From NCBI RefSeq assembly GCF_002846335.1, contig NZ_PJMQ01000001.1, positions 4,960,001 through 5,024,000 of the forward strand: DNA of 64,000 bases. The letters are read 5' to 3'. This DNA is from Janthinobacterium sp. 61. GTDB taxonomy: Bacteria > Pseudomonadota > Gammaproteobacteria > Burkholderiales > Burkholderiaceae_D. The notes beneath the pieces were generated by a model. The model searched no databases, was not told where the DNA came from, and saw only the letters and a program-made list of their open reading frames with translations. Shown piece by piece: positions 6,763 to 14,431 of this stretch. Each line of letters starts with the position of its first letter. The stretch's first letter is position 1. The position numbers and the translations under genes are program-made.

Positions 6763-8542
6763 TGGCGCGGCGGGCTTGCCTGCCGTCCCGTTTTTACCCG
6801 ATGAAGCGACCCTGAACCGGCTGGCGGGCGAGTTTTTCGCGCGTTTGCCGGGGGTGCCCCCTGCGTTGGACAAGTCTCCCAGTCTCGGTGGCTCCGGCAG
6901 CGTGCTCGATGCGGCTCCCCGCTATGCGAACCGTCCGCCGCCGCAGCCCGGCCCTTCGTTCGCCGCCATCGCCCCCGGCGTGGCGGCGGCGCAAGTGCCG
7001 CCCGTGACGGCGCCCCTGGAGTCGCCGATTGCACCGGCGCCTGCTTCCGTGCCGACGCCACGCTTGTCCGCCCTCGGTGCACCGTCGCCCTACTATTTTG
7101 TCGGCGGCGCGCATGGCTATCCCATGTCGAACGGCAAGCTCGATGGCCTGGCACAGCAGGGGTTGGGACAGGCTGCTCCCGACGATTTGCGGGGACTGTT
7201 TGCCACGCCGCAACAGGCGCCTGCGCGCCAGCTGCCGGTATCGCCGGCTAACAGCCAGCCCGTGTTTTATTTCCAGACCGAGCTGCCTTCAGCGACGAAA
7301 CCGGGCCAACACCAGGCGCCGGCACCGTTCGACGTGCATGCCGTACGGCGCGACTTTCCCGTGCTGGCCGAACGGGTCAACGGCAAGCCGCTGGCCTGGT
7401 TCGACAATGCGGCCACCACGCACAAGCCGCAGTCGGTGATCGACCGGGTGTCGTATTTCTATGCGCACGAGAATTCGAACATCCACCGCGCCGCCCACGC
7501 ATTGGCAGCGCGCGCCAGCGATGCGTACGAGGCGGCGCGCGCCAAGGTGGCGAACTTCTTGGGCGCCGCCTCGGCCAATGAAATCATTTTTGTCCGTGGC
7601 GCCACCGAGGGCATCAACCTGATCGCCAATACCTTTGGCCGCAAGGTCATCGGCAGCGGCGACGAAATCATCGTCTCGCAGCTCGAGCATCACGCCAATA
7701 TCGTGCCATGGCAGCAGCTGGCGGCGGAAAAGGGCGCGATCCTGCGCGTGATTCCCGTCGATGACAGCGGCCAGATCCTCCTCGATGAATTTCGCAAGCT
7801 GCTCAACGGGCGCACCAGGCTGGTGTCCGTGACGCAGGTGTCGAATGCGCTGGGGACGGTGACGCCCGTGGCGCAGATCATCGCGCTGGCGCATGCGGCC
7901 GGCGTGCGCGTGCTGGTCGATGGCGCGCAAGCCGTGTCGCACCTGCGCGTGGACGTGCAGGCGCTGGATGCGGATTTTTACGTGTTTTCGGGCCATAAAG
8001 TGTTCGGCCCGACGGGCATAGGCGCCGTATATGGCAAGGCGGACTTGCTGGAGCAGCTGCCGCCATGGCAGGGCGGCGGCAACATGATCGCCGACGTTAC
8101 GTTCGAGCGTACCGTCTACCAGGGCGTGCCGAACCGTTTCGAGGCGGGCACGGGCAATATCGCCGATGCCGTGGGCCTGGGTGCGGCCATCGATTACGTG
8201 CAGCGCATCGGCCTGGACAACATTGCCGCCTATGAGCACGCGCTGCTGGAATACGCGACGCACCAGCTGCAGGCCATTCCCGGCGTGCGCCTGATCGGCA
8301 CGGCGCTGGAGAAGGCCAGCGTGGCCTCGTTCGTGCTGGCCGGCTACGAGCCGGCGGAAGTGGGGCGCGCTCTGAACGACGAGGGCATCGCCGTGCGCTC
8401 GGGCCACCACTGCGCCCAGCCGATTTTGCGCCGCTTCGGCGTGGAAGCGACCGTGCGGCCATCTTTCGCCTTCTACAATACGTATGAGGAAATCGACCGC
8501 ATGATCGTCGTGGTCAAACGCCTGGCGGGCGCGCGCCGCTGA
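6737..8542 (+). CDS. Encapsulin-cargo cysteine desulfurase (SufS-like) with disordered N-terminal targeting extension
   Basis: PLP enzyme that removes sulfur from L-cysteine. The ATG at 6737 lies inside the end of the encapsulin gene and gives 601 residues, against about 410 for ordinary SufS. Residues 1 to ~205 are low-complexity and Pro/Ala-rich with short conserved islands (FLPDEATLNRLAGEFFARLPG in part; SPYYFVGG; PVFYFQTELP); this is the cargo-loading region expected for Family 2A cargo. The catalytic part begins near DVHAVRRDFPVL. It has the PLP lysine in SGHKVFGPTG (Lys421), the N-terminal NAATTHKP block, the QLEHHANIVPW histidine segment and the active cysteine in RSGHHCAQP (Cys559), all group II features. 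I infer packaging inside the shell and sulfur release into its lumen. Confidence 0.93.
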   Translation: MTTQTPTSDGAAGLPAVPFLPDEATLNRLAGEFFARLPGVPPALDKSPSLGGSGSVLDAAPRYANRPPPQPGPSFAAIAPGVAAAQVPPVTAPLESPIAPAPASVPTPRLSALGAPSPYYFVGGAHGYPMSNGKLDGLAQQGLGQAAPDDLRGLFATPQQAPARQLPVSPANSQPVFYFQTELPSATKPGQHQAPAPFDVHAVRRDFPVLAERVNGKPLAWFDNAATTHKPQSVIDRVSYFYAHENSNIHRAAHALAARASDAYEAARAKVANFLGAASANEIIFVRGATEGINLIANTFGRKVIGSGDEIIVSQLEHHANIVPWQQLAAEKGAILRVIPVDDSGQILLDEFRKLLNGRTRLVSVTQVSNALGTVTPVAQIIALAHAAGVRVLVDGAQAVSHLRVDVQALDADFYVFSGHKVFGPTGIGAVYGKADLLEQLPPWQGGGNMIADVTFERTVYQGVPNRFEAGTGNIADAVGLGAAIDYVQRIGLDNIAAYEHALLEYATHQLQAIPGVRLIGTALEKASVASFVLAGYEPAEVGRALNDEGIAVRSGHHCAQPILRRFGVEATVRPSFAFYNTYEEIDRMIVVVKRLAGARR

Positions 8543-8568
8543 CGCCAAGCTGTTTCCGGTTCAATGCC

Positions 8569-8600
8569 AATGCCGCCCTTGCGCAAGCGGGGGCGGCATT
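8569..8600 (+). terminator. Stem-loop after the cysteine desulfurase gene
   Basis: AATGCCGCCC (8569-8578) and GGGCGGCATT (8591-8600) form perfect 10-bp arms 27 nt after the desulfurase stop. The loop contains TTGCGCAA. Only GTTG follows instead of a T-run, so it is a weak intrinsic terminator or a 3'-end stabilising hairpin. Confidence 0.5.
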
Positions 8601-8655
8601 GTTGCGTCAGCTCACGGTCTTTGCGCGCGGCTGGCTGGCGCCGGCATGCTGGCGG

Positions 8656-8661
8656 TATAAT
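8656..8661 (+). promoter_or_regulatory. -10 element (TATAAT) upstream of the sensor kinase gene
   Basis: A perfect TATAAT lies 45 nt before the GTG start at 8706. No good -35 hexamer occurs at 16-18 nt. The assignment rests on the -10 and on its position between a terminator-like hairpin and the gene. Confidence 0.4.
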
Positions 8662-8705
8662 TTATCCTTGGCAATAATCAAGCTGCGGCCCCAAGGAGAT
8701 ATTCG

Positions 8706-9425
8706 GTGGAAGATCAACACAGCTCGCCCGAGCTTTTCCTGTTCCTGGCGTCGACCGTGCACGACATGAAAAACTCGATCAGCGTGGTCAGCGGCACCCT
8801 GGAATCCTTGCTGGCGGCCGAGCAGGCCAAGCCCGCGCCCCAGGCCGACCCCGCCTATCTGCAAATGGCGCAAATGCTATACCAGACCAAGCGCCTGAAC
8901 GATAACCTGATCCAGCTGCTGGCCCTGTACAAGGAAGTGGGCAAGCCCGGCTACCCCTTCGACGTGCAGCCGCAACTGGTGAGCCAGGTAGTCGACCAGG
9001 TGGTGGACCAGGAAAAGATCCTGCTGGCTTCGAAAGGCATCCGCCTGGAGACAGTCTGCCCGCCGGAGCTGATCTGGACCCTGGATGAAGACCTGGTCAT
9101 CGGCGTGCTGGCGCATGCCATCAACAACGCCATCCGCTATACGAAAGACACGATCCGCCTGTCGGTGCGCCAGGCGGACGCCTTGCTGGAGCTGCGCGTG
9201 GAAGACAATGGCGACGGCTACTCGCAGGCGCTGCTCGATGCGGGCAGCGCGGCCATGGATGGCATGGCGACCGGCGTGAACTTTTCCACCAACAGCACGG
9301 GCCTCGGCCTGTATTTTTCCAGTGTGGTGGCGAAGATGCACAAGCACCGGGGCAATAGCGGCAGCATCGCCCTGGAAAATGGCGGCGTGCTGGGCGGCGG
9401 CTGTTTCATCCTGCGCCTGCCCTGA
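8706..9425 (+). CDS. Sensor histidine kinase, soluble
   Basis: A 239-residue kinase with no membrane segment and no separate input domain. An N-terminal helical dimerisation region carries the phospho-acceptor-like box STVHDMKNSISV (His19). A GHKL ATPase domain follows, with the N-box HAINNAIRY, VEDNGDGYS (G1) and STGLGLYFSSVVAKMH (G2). The start is GTG at 8706 with AAGGAG 7 nt upstream; no better ATG exists. The next gene, a REC-TPR response regulator 11 nt downstream, is the obvious partner. The signal sensed is unknown. The compact form suggests that it responds to a cytoplasmic protein or is controlled by the partner's TPR region. Confidence 0.85.
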   Translation: MEDQHSSPELFLFLASTVHDMKNSISVVSGTLESLLAAEQAKPAPQADPAYLQMAQMLYQTKRLNDNLIQLLALYKEVGKPGYPFDVQPQLVSQVVDQVVDQEKILLASKGIRLETVCPPELIWTLDEDLVIGVLAHAINNAIRYTKDTIRLSVRQADALLELRVEDNGDGYSQALLDAGSAAMDGMATGVNFSTNSTGLGLYFSSVVAKMHKHRGNSGSIALENGGVLGGGCFILRLP

Positions 9426-9436
9426 ACGAGGAATTC

Positions 9437-11167
9437 ATGACAACAGACAGCCACGCCACCGCCGCCGAAGCGGGCAGCACCGACTGGGCCGACAAGCATT
9501 ATCTGCTGGTCGATGACTTCATCGGCATTCGCATCCTGCTGCGCGAATCGCTGCGCAACCTGGGCGCGCGCCATATCGACCAGGCGGCCAGCGGCGGCGA
9601 AGCCATGAAGCTGCTGGCCAAGACGCGCTATGACGTGGTGCTGTGCGACTACAACCTGGGTGAAGGCAAGAATGGCCAGCAAGTGCTGGAAGAGACGCGC
9701 GTGCGCAACCTGACGGCGCCATCGAGCGTGTGGCTGATGGTGTCGGCCGAGAAAAGCGTGGAATCGGTGATGGGCGCGGCCGAGCACCAGCCCGACGCCT
9801 ACCTGATCAAACCGATCACGGAAGGCGTGCTGCTGACGCGGCTGAACCGCGTGTGGCACAAGAAGCAGGTATTCCGCGAAATCGACCAGGCCTGCATGGA
9901 AAAGGATTATTTGCGCGCGGCCAAGCTGTGCGACGCGCAGATCGAGCTCAACAAGCTGCACGCGCTGGAACTGCTGCGCATGAAGGCATCCCTGCTGCTG
10001 AAAAGCGGCGAGCCGGAAAAGGCCCGCGCCGTGTACGAAAAAGTGTTGGCCGAGCGCGATTACAGCTGGGCCAGGGCAGGATTGGGCAAGATTCGCATGA
10101 ATAACGGCGAACACGAGGCGGCGCGGCAGATCTTCCAGGGCGTGATCGTCGAAAACAAGTATTACATCGACGCTTACGACCAGATGGCCGTGGCTTACCA
10201 GCTGATGGGCCAGCACGAGGAAGCGTGCGGGGTACTGGAAAAGGCGGCGCGCCTGTCGCCCAATTCCGTGCCGCGCCAGCGCAACCTGGGACTGGCCGCC
10301 TTGAAAGTCGGCAATGTCAGCATGGCGGAAAAGGCTTTTCGCAAATGTATTGCCATCGGTGAATTTTCCGTCATGAAGACGCCTGACGCGTATCTGGGGC
10401 TGGCGCGCGTGTGCGGCCTGAAGAAGGATGCCAAGGAGGCGCTGCAATGGCTGCTGCTGGCGCAGCGTGAATTTCCGCCCGAGAAAATTGGTTTGCGCGC
10501 GAAGATCACGGAAGGCATGGTGCACCACGAAACGGGCGATTACCGGCGTGCGCGCAAGTGTGGCGACGAACTGGAAGTCATGCTGCTTGACGACCCGGCG
10601 CGGCCCGAGAAAAGCATTTGCATGGAACTGGCTACCTTGCTGTTCGCCGTCGGCGTCAAGGATGCACCGTCCAGCCTGCTGTGCTATGTGGTGAAGAACA
10701 ACCACGACAACCAGGTGGTACAGGACGAGGTGCAAAAAATCTTCGACAAGGCGAAGATGGGCGACGAGGGCACCAGCCTGATCATCGCTTCGCGCAAGGA
10801 AGCATCGGATTTGATGAACAAGGGCGTGCTGCTGTGGAAGACGGACAAGCTTAACGAGGCGGTCGCCTGGATGCGCGCGGCGCGCGAAAAGCTGCCGAAC
10901 AACCTGCGCATCCTGTTCAACTCCGCGCAAATCATCGTGTCTTTCCTGGAGCAGCGCGGTTACCAGGCGGAATTGGCGGCCGAAGCCATGGAAGTGTTGT
11001 TGTATGTAGACAAAATTGCACCAGGACAGCAGCGCTTCGCGCAATTGATGGAGCAACTGGTGCAGCTGACGCCGCCGCCCGGGCCGGAAGTGGCCGTCGA
11101 GGTGCCGGATAAAACGCCGCCGGCGCCGGAAAAAGGGGGAAAATCCGTGCGCGAGCGTGCCGGATGA
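9437..11167 (+). CDS. Response regulator with receiver domain and TPR repeats
   Basis: 576 residues. Residues ~20-145 are a receiver domain: LLVDDFIGIR acidic pocket, phospho-acceptor Asp71 in VLCDYNLGEGKNGQQ, MVSAEKS, and YLIKPI with the conserved lysine. The remainder is alpha-helical with tetratricopeptide repeats (for example YEKVLAERDYSWARAGLGKI, DAYDQMAVAYQLMGQHEEA) up to about residue 545, then a Pro/Lys-rich tail. There is no DNA-binding or enzymatic output, so the output is likely protein-protein contact. It is paired with the kinase just upstream and preceded by GAGGAATTC. Similar REC-TPR proteins are widespread in proteobacteria but few have an assigned role. Confidence 0.88.
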   Translation: MTTDSHATAAEAGSTDWADKHYLLVDDFIGIRILLRESLRNLGARHIDQAASGGEAMKLLAKTRYDVVLCDYNLGEGKNGQQVLEETRVRNLTAPSSVWLMVSAEKSVESVMGAAEHQPDAYLIKPITEGVLLTRLNRVWHKKQVFREIDQACMEKDYLRAAKLCDAQIELNKLHALELLRMKASLLLKSGEPEKARAVYEKVLAERDYSWARAGLGKIRMNNGEHEAARQIFQGVIVENKYYIDAYDQMAVAYQLMGQHEEACGVLEKAARLSPNSVPRQRNLGLAALKVGNVSMAEKAFRKCIAIGEFSVMKTPDAYLGLARVCGLKKDAKEALQWLLLAQREFPPEKIGLRAKITEGMVHHETGDYRRARKCGDELEVMLLDDPARPEKSICMELATLLFAVGVKDAPSSLLCYVVKNNHDNQVVQDEVQKIFDKAKMGDEGTSLIIASRKEASDLMNKGVLLWKTDKLNEAVAWMRAAREKLPNNLRILFNSAQIIVSFLEQRGYQAELAAEAMEVLLYVDKIAPGQQRFAQLMEQLVQLTPPPGPEVAVEVPDKTPPAPEKGGKSVRERAG

Positions 11168-11231
11168 TAAACTAGGGGCCAGCGTGGGTTCGCCCGTGCT
11201 TGAGTTGCTTTACAACAATAAGGAAGAAACT

Positions 11232-11447
11232 ATGCGTGATGTGGTCAATGAAGTGTACAAAAAAATGAAGGTCGGCAGTATTGCCTGGGTACGCCCGGTC
11301 GCCGCCAAGGGAGACACGCTGGAAACATTCCAGTCTTCGTACGAGCACGCCAAGGCGCTGGCCGACGAAGGCCTGATCACGATCGGTGACGTAAAACGCC
11401 AGGCCGACAACATGATCGAGGCGATCCGCATTCATCGTATCGCCTGA
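11232..11447 (+). CDS. Conserved small protein of unknown function
   Basis: 71 residues from the ATG at 11232, which follows AAGGAAGAAACT; the frame is open upstream into the previous gene's end, but no better start occurs. The protein is soluble and largely helical (MRDVVNEVYKKMKVG, then ETFQSSYEHAKALADEGLITIGDVKRQ). It contains SIAWVRPVAAKGD, which looks like a short beta segment. It could follow the response regulator transcript, since the gap is 64 nt. I do not recognise a family and assign no function. Confidence 0.7.
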   Translation: MRDVVNEVYKKMKVGSIAWVRPVAAKGDTLETFQSSYEHAKALADEGLITIGDVKRQADNMIEAIRIHRIA

Positions 11448-11467
11448 TCATATCGCCGGCTTGCGTA

Positions 11468-12187
11468 TCAGGCCTTGCCTGGTGCTTTGGACTTGGGCGC
11501 TGCGCGTTTTGCGGGCGCCTTGCGCAGCGGGGCCTTGGCCTTGGCTGCCGTGCCTGCTTCCGCAGGCTTGCCAGCGGCAGGTTTGGCCTTGCTGCCCTGG
11601 CCAAAGCTGGCTGCTGCTGCACCGGCGGCGTCGGGCGACATGGCTGTCGATACCGCCTGCTTGAACTGATCTTGTAACAAATTCCACCAAGCACTTGGAT
11701 TGGCCAGCTGGGCTGCCGCCTGGCTCCCGGCATCGTCGGGCGCCGCCGCAGCGGGTTCTGGCGCGGGTGCCGGTGCCGGTGCCGGTGCCGGTTTCGGCGC
11801 AGGCGCGGGTGCAGCAGGCGCTGCCTGCTGGAAAAACGCGGAAGCGTAGGGCACCGATTCAAATACGGTTTTCTCGCTGGCGCCGGGCTGGGTGATGGCC
11901 GCCGCCAGCGAAGCACCCATCGATTTCAGGGTGGCGATGGTGCCGCGCTGTACTTCCAGCGCCTGGATACTGCCGCGCAGCATGCTGGTATTGAGGTTCA
12001 GCCATGCTTCGACGGCTTTCAGGTCGCTGATCTTCTTGTCCAGCTCTTCCACCGACATGGTGGGCGCCGTGATGCCGGGCATACCCATGCCGGGCACGCT
12101 CATGCTGCCCCACAGGTTCTTGACGAAGTCGAGGGTATCGGTCACAACTGCTGCGCCCGGCATTTGGGGCATTTGCGGGTTTGCCAT
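11468..12187 (-). CDS. phaM: PhaM-like polyhydroxyalkanoate granule regulatory protein
   Basis: 239 residues. The N-terminus (TDTLDFVKNLWGSM) and the following helix (VEELDKKISDLKAVEAWLNLN) match PhaM, known in Ralstonia to activate PHA synthase and attach granules to the nucleoid. The middle is a flexible Pro-Ala stretch, then NPSAWWNLLQDQFKQAVSTAM. The C-terminus is a Lys/Ala-rich tail of histone H1 type (KAPLRKAPAKRAAPKSKAP), suited to DNA binding. The PAPAPA part is encoded by a GGTGCC tandem repeat at 11766-11792. The gene converges with the small gene at 11232-11447 and diverges from the DUF3108 gene. No other pha gene is in the window. A general phasin is the alternative. Confidence 0.85.
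   Translation of the reverse strand: MANPQMPQMPGAAVVTDTLDFVKNLWGSMSVPGMGMPGITAPTMSVEELDKKISDLKAVEAWLNLNTSMLRGSIQALEVQRGTIATLKSMGASLAAAITQPGASEKTVFESVPYASAFFQQAAPAAPAPAPKPAPAPAPAPAPEPAAAAPDDAGSQAAAQLANPSAWWNLLQDQFKQAVSTAMSPDAAGAAAASFGQGSKAKPAAGKPAEAGTAAKAKAPLRKAPAKRAAPKSKAPGKA
11766..11792. repeat. GGTGCC hexamer tandem repeat inside phaM
   Basis: Four and a half copies of GGTGCC in a row encode an alternating Pro-Ala linker in the minus-strand phaM gene. Gain or loss of a unit keeps the frame and would only change linker length. Confidence 0.8.
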
Positions 12188-12336
12188 GCGAAATCTCCTG
12201 GTAGGTGGATGTCCCTAGCGTAGCAGATATCAGCTTGCAACTGACGCAAGCTCACCAACATTTTCTTACATAAAACATCAGGAGTTGAGCACGGGCAAGA
12301 AGCGGGAAGCGGGGCGGAGGCGTTACACTACGGCCT

Positions 12337-13455
12337 ATGATGCCCGATTCCTTCTTTTCGCGCCCGCGCCGCCGTACCGTCATTTTTGTCGCGGTCATCG
12401 GCGCACTGCATTACATGGCGCTGGAATGGCTCACCTCGCGTGCCAGCATGGTGGCGCTGGGGCAGGATCATGGGCAGGTGGTCAGCATGGCATTGATCGC
12501 CGAAGCACCCAAACCCCAGCCGGTGCTGGCGCCACCTCCGCCGCCCAAGCTGCGGCCCGTGCCCGAGCCCCGCCTGCCGCCACCGCCGCCGCCGACGGAC
12601 TTGCCGTCGAGCGAGATAGCCCAGTGGACGGCGCCCGCCAGTGACGTGCCGGAAGGTCCGGTTACGTCCGAACCGGCTGCCGTGGCCGCCCCCGCCATCA
12701 CGGCGCCTGCGCCCGCCGTGGCCGCCGTGCCCGCACCGGCCAGCGCGCCGCCGCCAGCCGTCGAGCAGGCACGGCACTACAAGACGAATGTGCCTGCCTC
12801 GGCCCAATTCGACCTGCACGTGGACCGGCGCGATGCCGACGGCACCAAGTGGCAGGGCGTGGCGGCCATGGCGTGGGAAAACAGGGGCGATACCTACCAG
12901 CTGAAACTGGAAGTGGGCTTGAGCATGCTGATCACGCGCATCAACCTTCTGGTGCTGACCAGCGAGGGCGTGATCGATGCCAGCGGTATCGTGCCCGTCA
13001 CGGCCACGGAGAAGCGCAAGGGCCGCGCGCAAACGGCCACGCATTTCAACCGCGACGCCAAGGCCATCACGTTTTCGGCCGTGACAGCCACAGCGCCGTG
13101 GCAAGAGGGGGCGCAAGACAAGGCCAGCGTGCCGTTCCAGCTGGCCGCCATCGGCCGCGCCGACGTCAACCAGCTGGCGGGCAACATCGATATCCTCGTC
13201 GGCGAGGAAAAGGAAGCGACCGTGTTCCGCTTCCAGCTGGTGGGCGAGGAAGAGCTCGATACCAAAATGGGGCGCCTGGTGACCTGGCATGTGCGCCGGC
13301 CACCGAAGCCCGGCACCTATTCGTCGCAGCTCGATATCTGGCTGGCGCCGTCCATGCAATGGTATCCGGTACAAATACGCAATACAGAAGCGAACGGGGC
13401 GCTGACCACGCAAACCGTGACCAAGATCTCCGTAAATGATTCAACAGGAAAATAA
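12337..13455 (+). CDS. DUF3108-domain protein with N-terminal membrane anchor and proline-rich linker
   Basis: 372 residues. A short cytoplasmic Arg-rich start (FSRPRRRT) is followed by one membrane segment (VIFVAVIGALHYMALEWL), then a long Pro/Ala/Glu linker (~50-145) resembling TonB-like periplasmic spacers. The C-terminal half is a DUF3108 domain: ARHYKTNVPASAQFDLHVDRR, TATHFNRDAKAITFSA, and the ending YSSQLDIWLAPSMQWYPVQIR. The stop at 13453-13455 abuts the ATG of the next DUF3108 gene, so the two are one operon. DUF3108 proteins are thought to be periplasmic or outer-membrane beta proteins; the function is unknown. GGGCGGAGG precedes the gene. Confidence 0.85.
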   Translation: MMPDSFFSRPRRRTVIFVAVIGALHYMALEWLTSRASMVALGQDHGQVVSMALIAEAPKPQPVLAPPPPPKLRPVPEPRLPPPPPPTDLPSSEIAQWTAPASDVPEGPVTSEPAAVAAPAITAPAPAVAAVPAPASAPPPAVEQARHYKTNVPASAQFDLHVDRRDADGTKWQGVAAMAWENRGDTYQLKLEVGLSMLITRINLLVLTSEGVIDASGIVPVTATEKRKGRAQTATHFNRDAKAITFSAVTATAPWQEGAQDKASVPFQLAAIGRADVNQLAGNIDILVGEEKEATVFRFQLVGEEELDTKMGRLVTWHVRRPPKPGTYSSQLDIWLAPSMQWYPVQIRNTEANGALTTQTVTKISVNDSTGK

Positions 13456-14220
13456 ATGACTACTTTGACTACTTTGAAACGCGTCCTGGCTGCCAGCCTG
13501 CTGGCTGCCACCCTGACGCCCGCCATGGCGGCGGACGAGCCCGTGGACCACCCCGTCATCAAGCGCCCATACAAGCTGGCGCCATCGGCAGACCTCGTGT
13601 ATTCGATCAAGGCGAAGCAGCGCGGCATTGCGCTGTCCGGAGAATCGGTCAGCAACTGGCGCGCCGGCGAAGGCAAGTATTCGCTGCTGGCCGAAACCAA
13701 GGCTGCGCTGTTCGGCAAGATCCTCGAGCAGCGCAGCGAAGGCACGGTCGACGATTACGGCCTGGCGCCTGCCCAGTTCGTGGAAAAACGCTTCCGCAAG
13801 GAAGCGGCCACGACCACGTTTAAGCGCGACAGCAAGACCATCGTCTTCAGTGAGGGCGATGACAGCTATCCGTTGAAGGGCGGCGAGCAGGACCGCAACA
13901 GCACCGTCTGGCAACTGGTCAGCGTGGCGCGCGCCACGCCCGAGAAATTTACGCCGGGCTCGGAATGGAGCTTCTTCGTTGCCGGCCGCCACGACGCCGA
14001 GCCGTGGACCTTCAAGGTCGTCAAGCAGGAGACCGTCGCCACCGGCCAGGGTTTGGTGGAGGCCGTGCACCTGGTCAAGGCGCCGCCGCCGGACAAGAAG
14101 GGCCAGCAAGTGGACCTGTGGCTGGCGCCGTCGCTGGAATGGTATCCCGTGAAGGTGACGTTCGCCGATGAAGATGGCGATTATGTCGAGCAAACCTTGC
14201 AGAAGATCATTAAAAAGTAA
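13456..14220 (+). CDS. Secreted DUF3108-domain protein
   Basis: 254 residues with a cleavable signal peptide (TLKRVLAASLLAATLTPAMAADE). The mature part is a DUF3108 domain: SADLVYSIKAKQRGIALSGE, VEKRFRKEAATTTFKRDSK, DRNSTVWQLVSVARATPE, and the C-terminal VDLWLAPSLEWYPVKVTF. This last motif parallels the ending of the gene just upstream, with no nucleotide between the two genes. They look like diverged tandem paralogues, one anchored and one soluble in the periplasm. The function is unknown. The 211 nt that follow contain no gene that I can support. Confidence 0.86.
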   Translation: MTTLTTLKRVLAASLLAATLTPAMAADEPVDHPVIKRPYKLAPSADLVYSIKAKQRGIALSGESVSNWRAGEGKYSLLAETKAALFGKILEQRSEGTVDDYGLAPAQFVEKRFRKEAATTTFKRDSKTIVFSEGDDSYPLKGGEQDRNSTVWQLVSVARATPEKFTPGSEWSFFVAGRHDAEPWTFKVVKQETVATGQGLVEAVHLVKAPPPDKKGQQVDLWLAPSLEWYPVKVTFADEDGDYVEQTLQKIIKK

Positions 14221-14431
14221 GTGCTCACCAATGTGCAGGGCCAGGCATGCCGGGTTTGCTTCCCTGTTTTGCCATCCTGGCCCGGCATGGCGCCGCGGCT
14301 GTGTTGCGCCGCGTCCGCAGCACCCCCTCCCGCACGCTAAATTGCATGTCAGAACTGATATACTGACGCCCCCGCCCCGCAGCGCCGCGTTAGCCCGCTG
14401 CGCCGCCCGCTGAACACTCATCCGGAAAAGA

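Noticed and set aside
9218..11056. 612-residue minus-strand frame opposite the REC-TPR gene
   Set aside because: Shadow of the real gene: no domains, no ribosome site, biased His/Gln/Arg composition.
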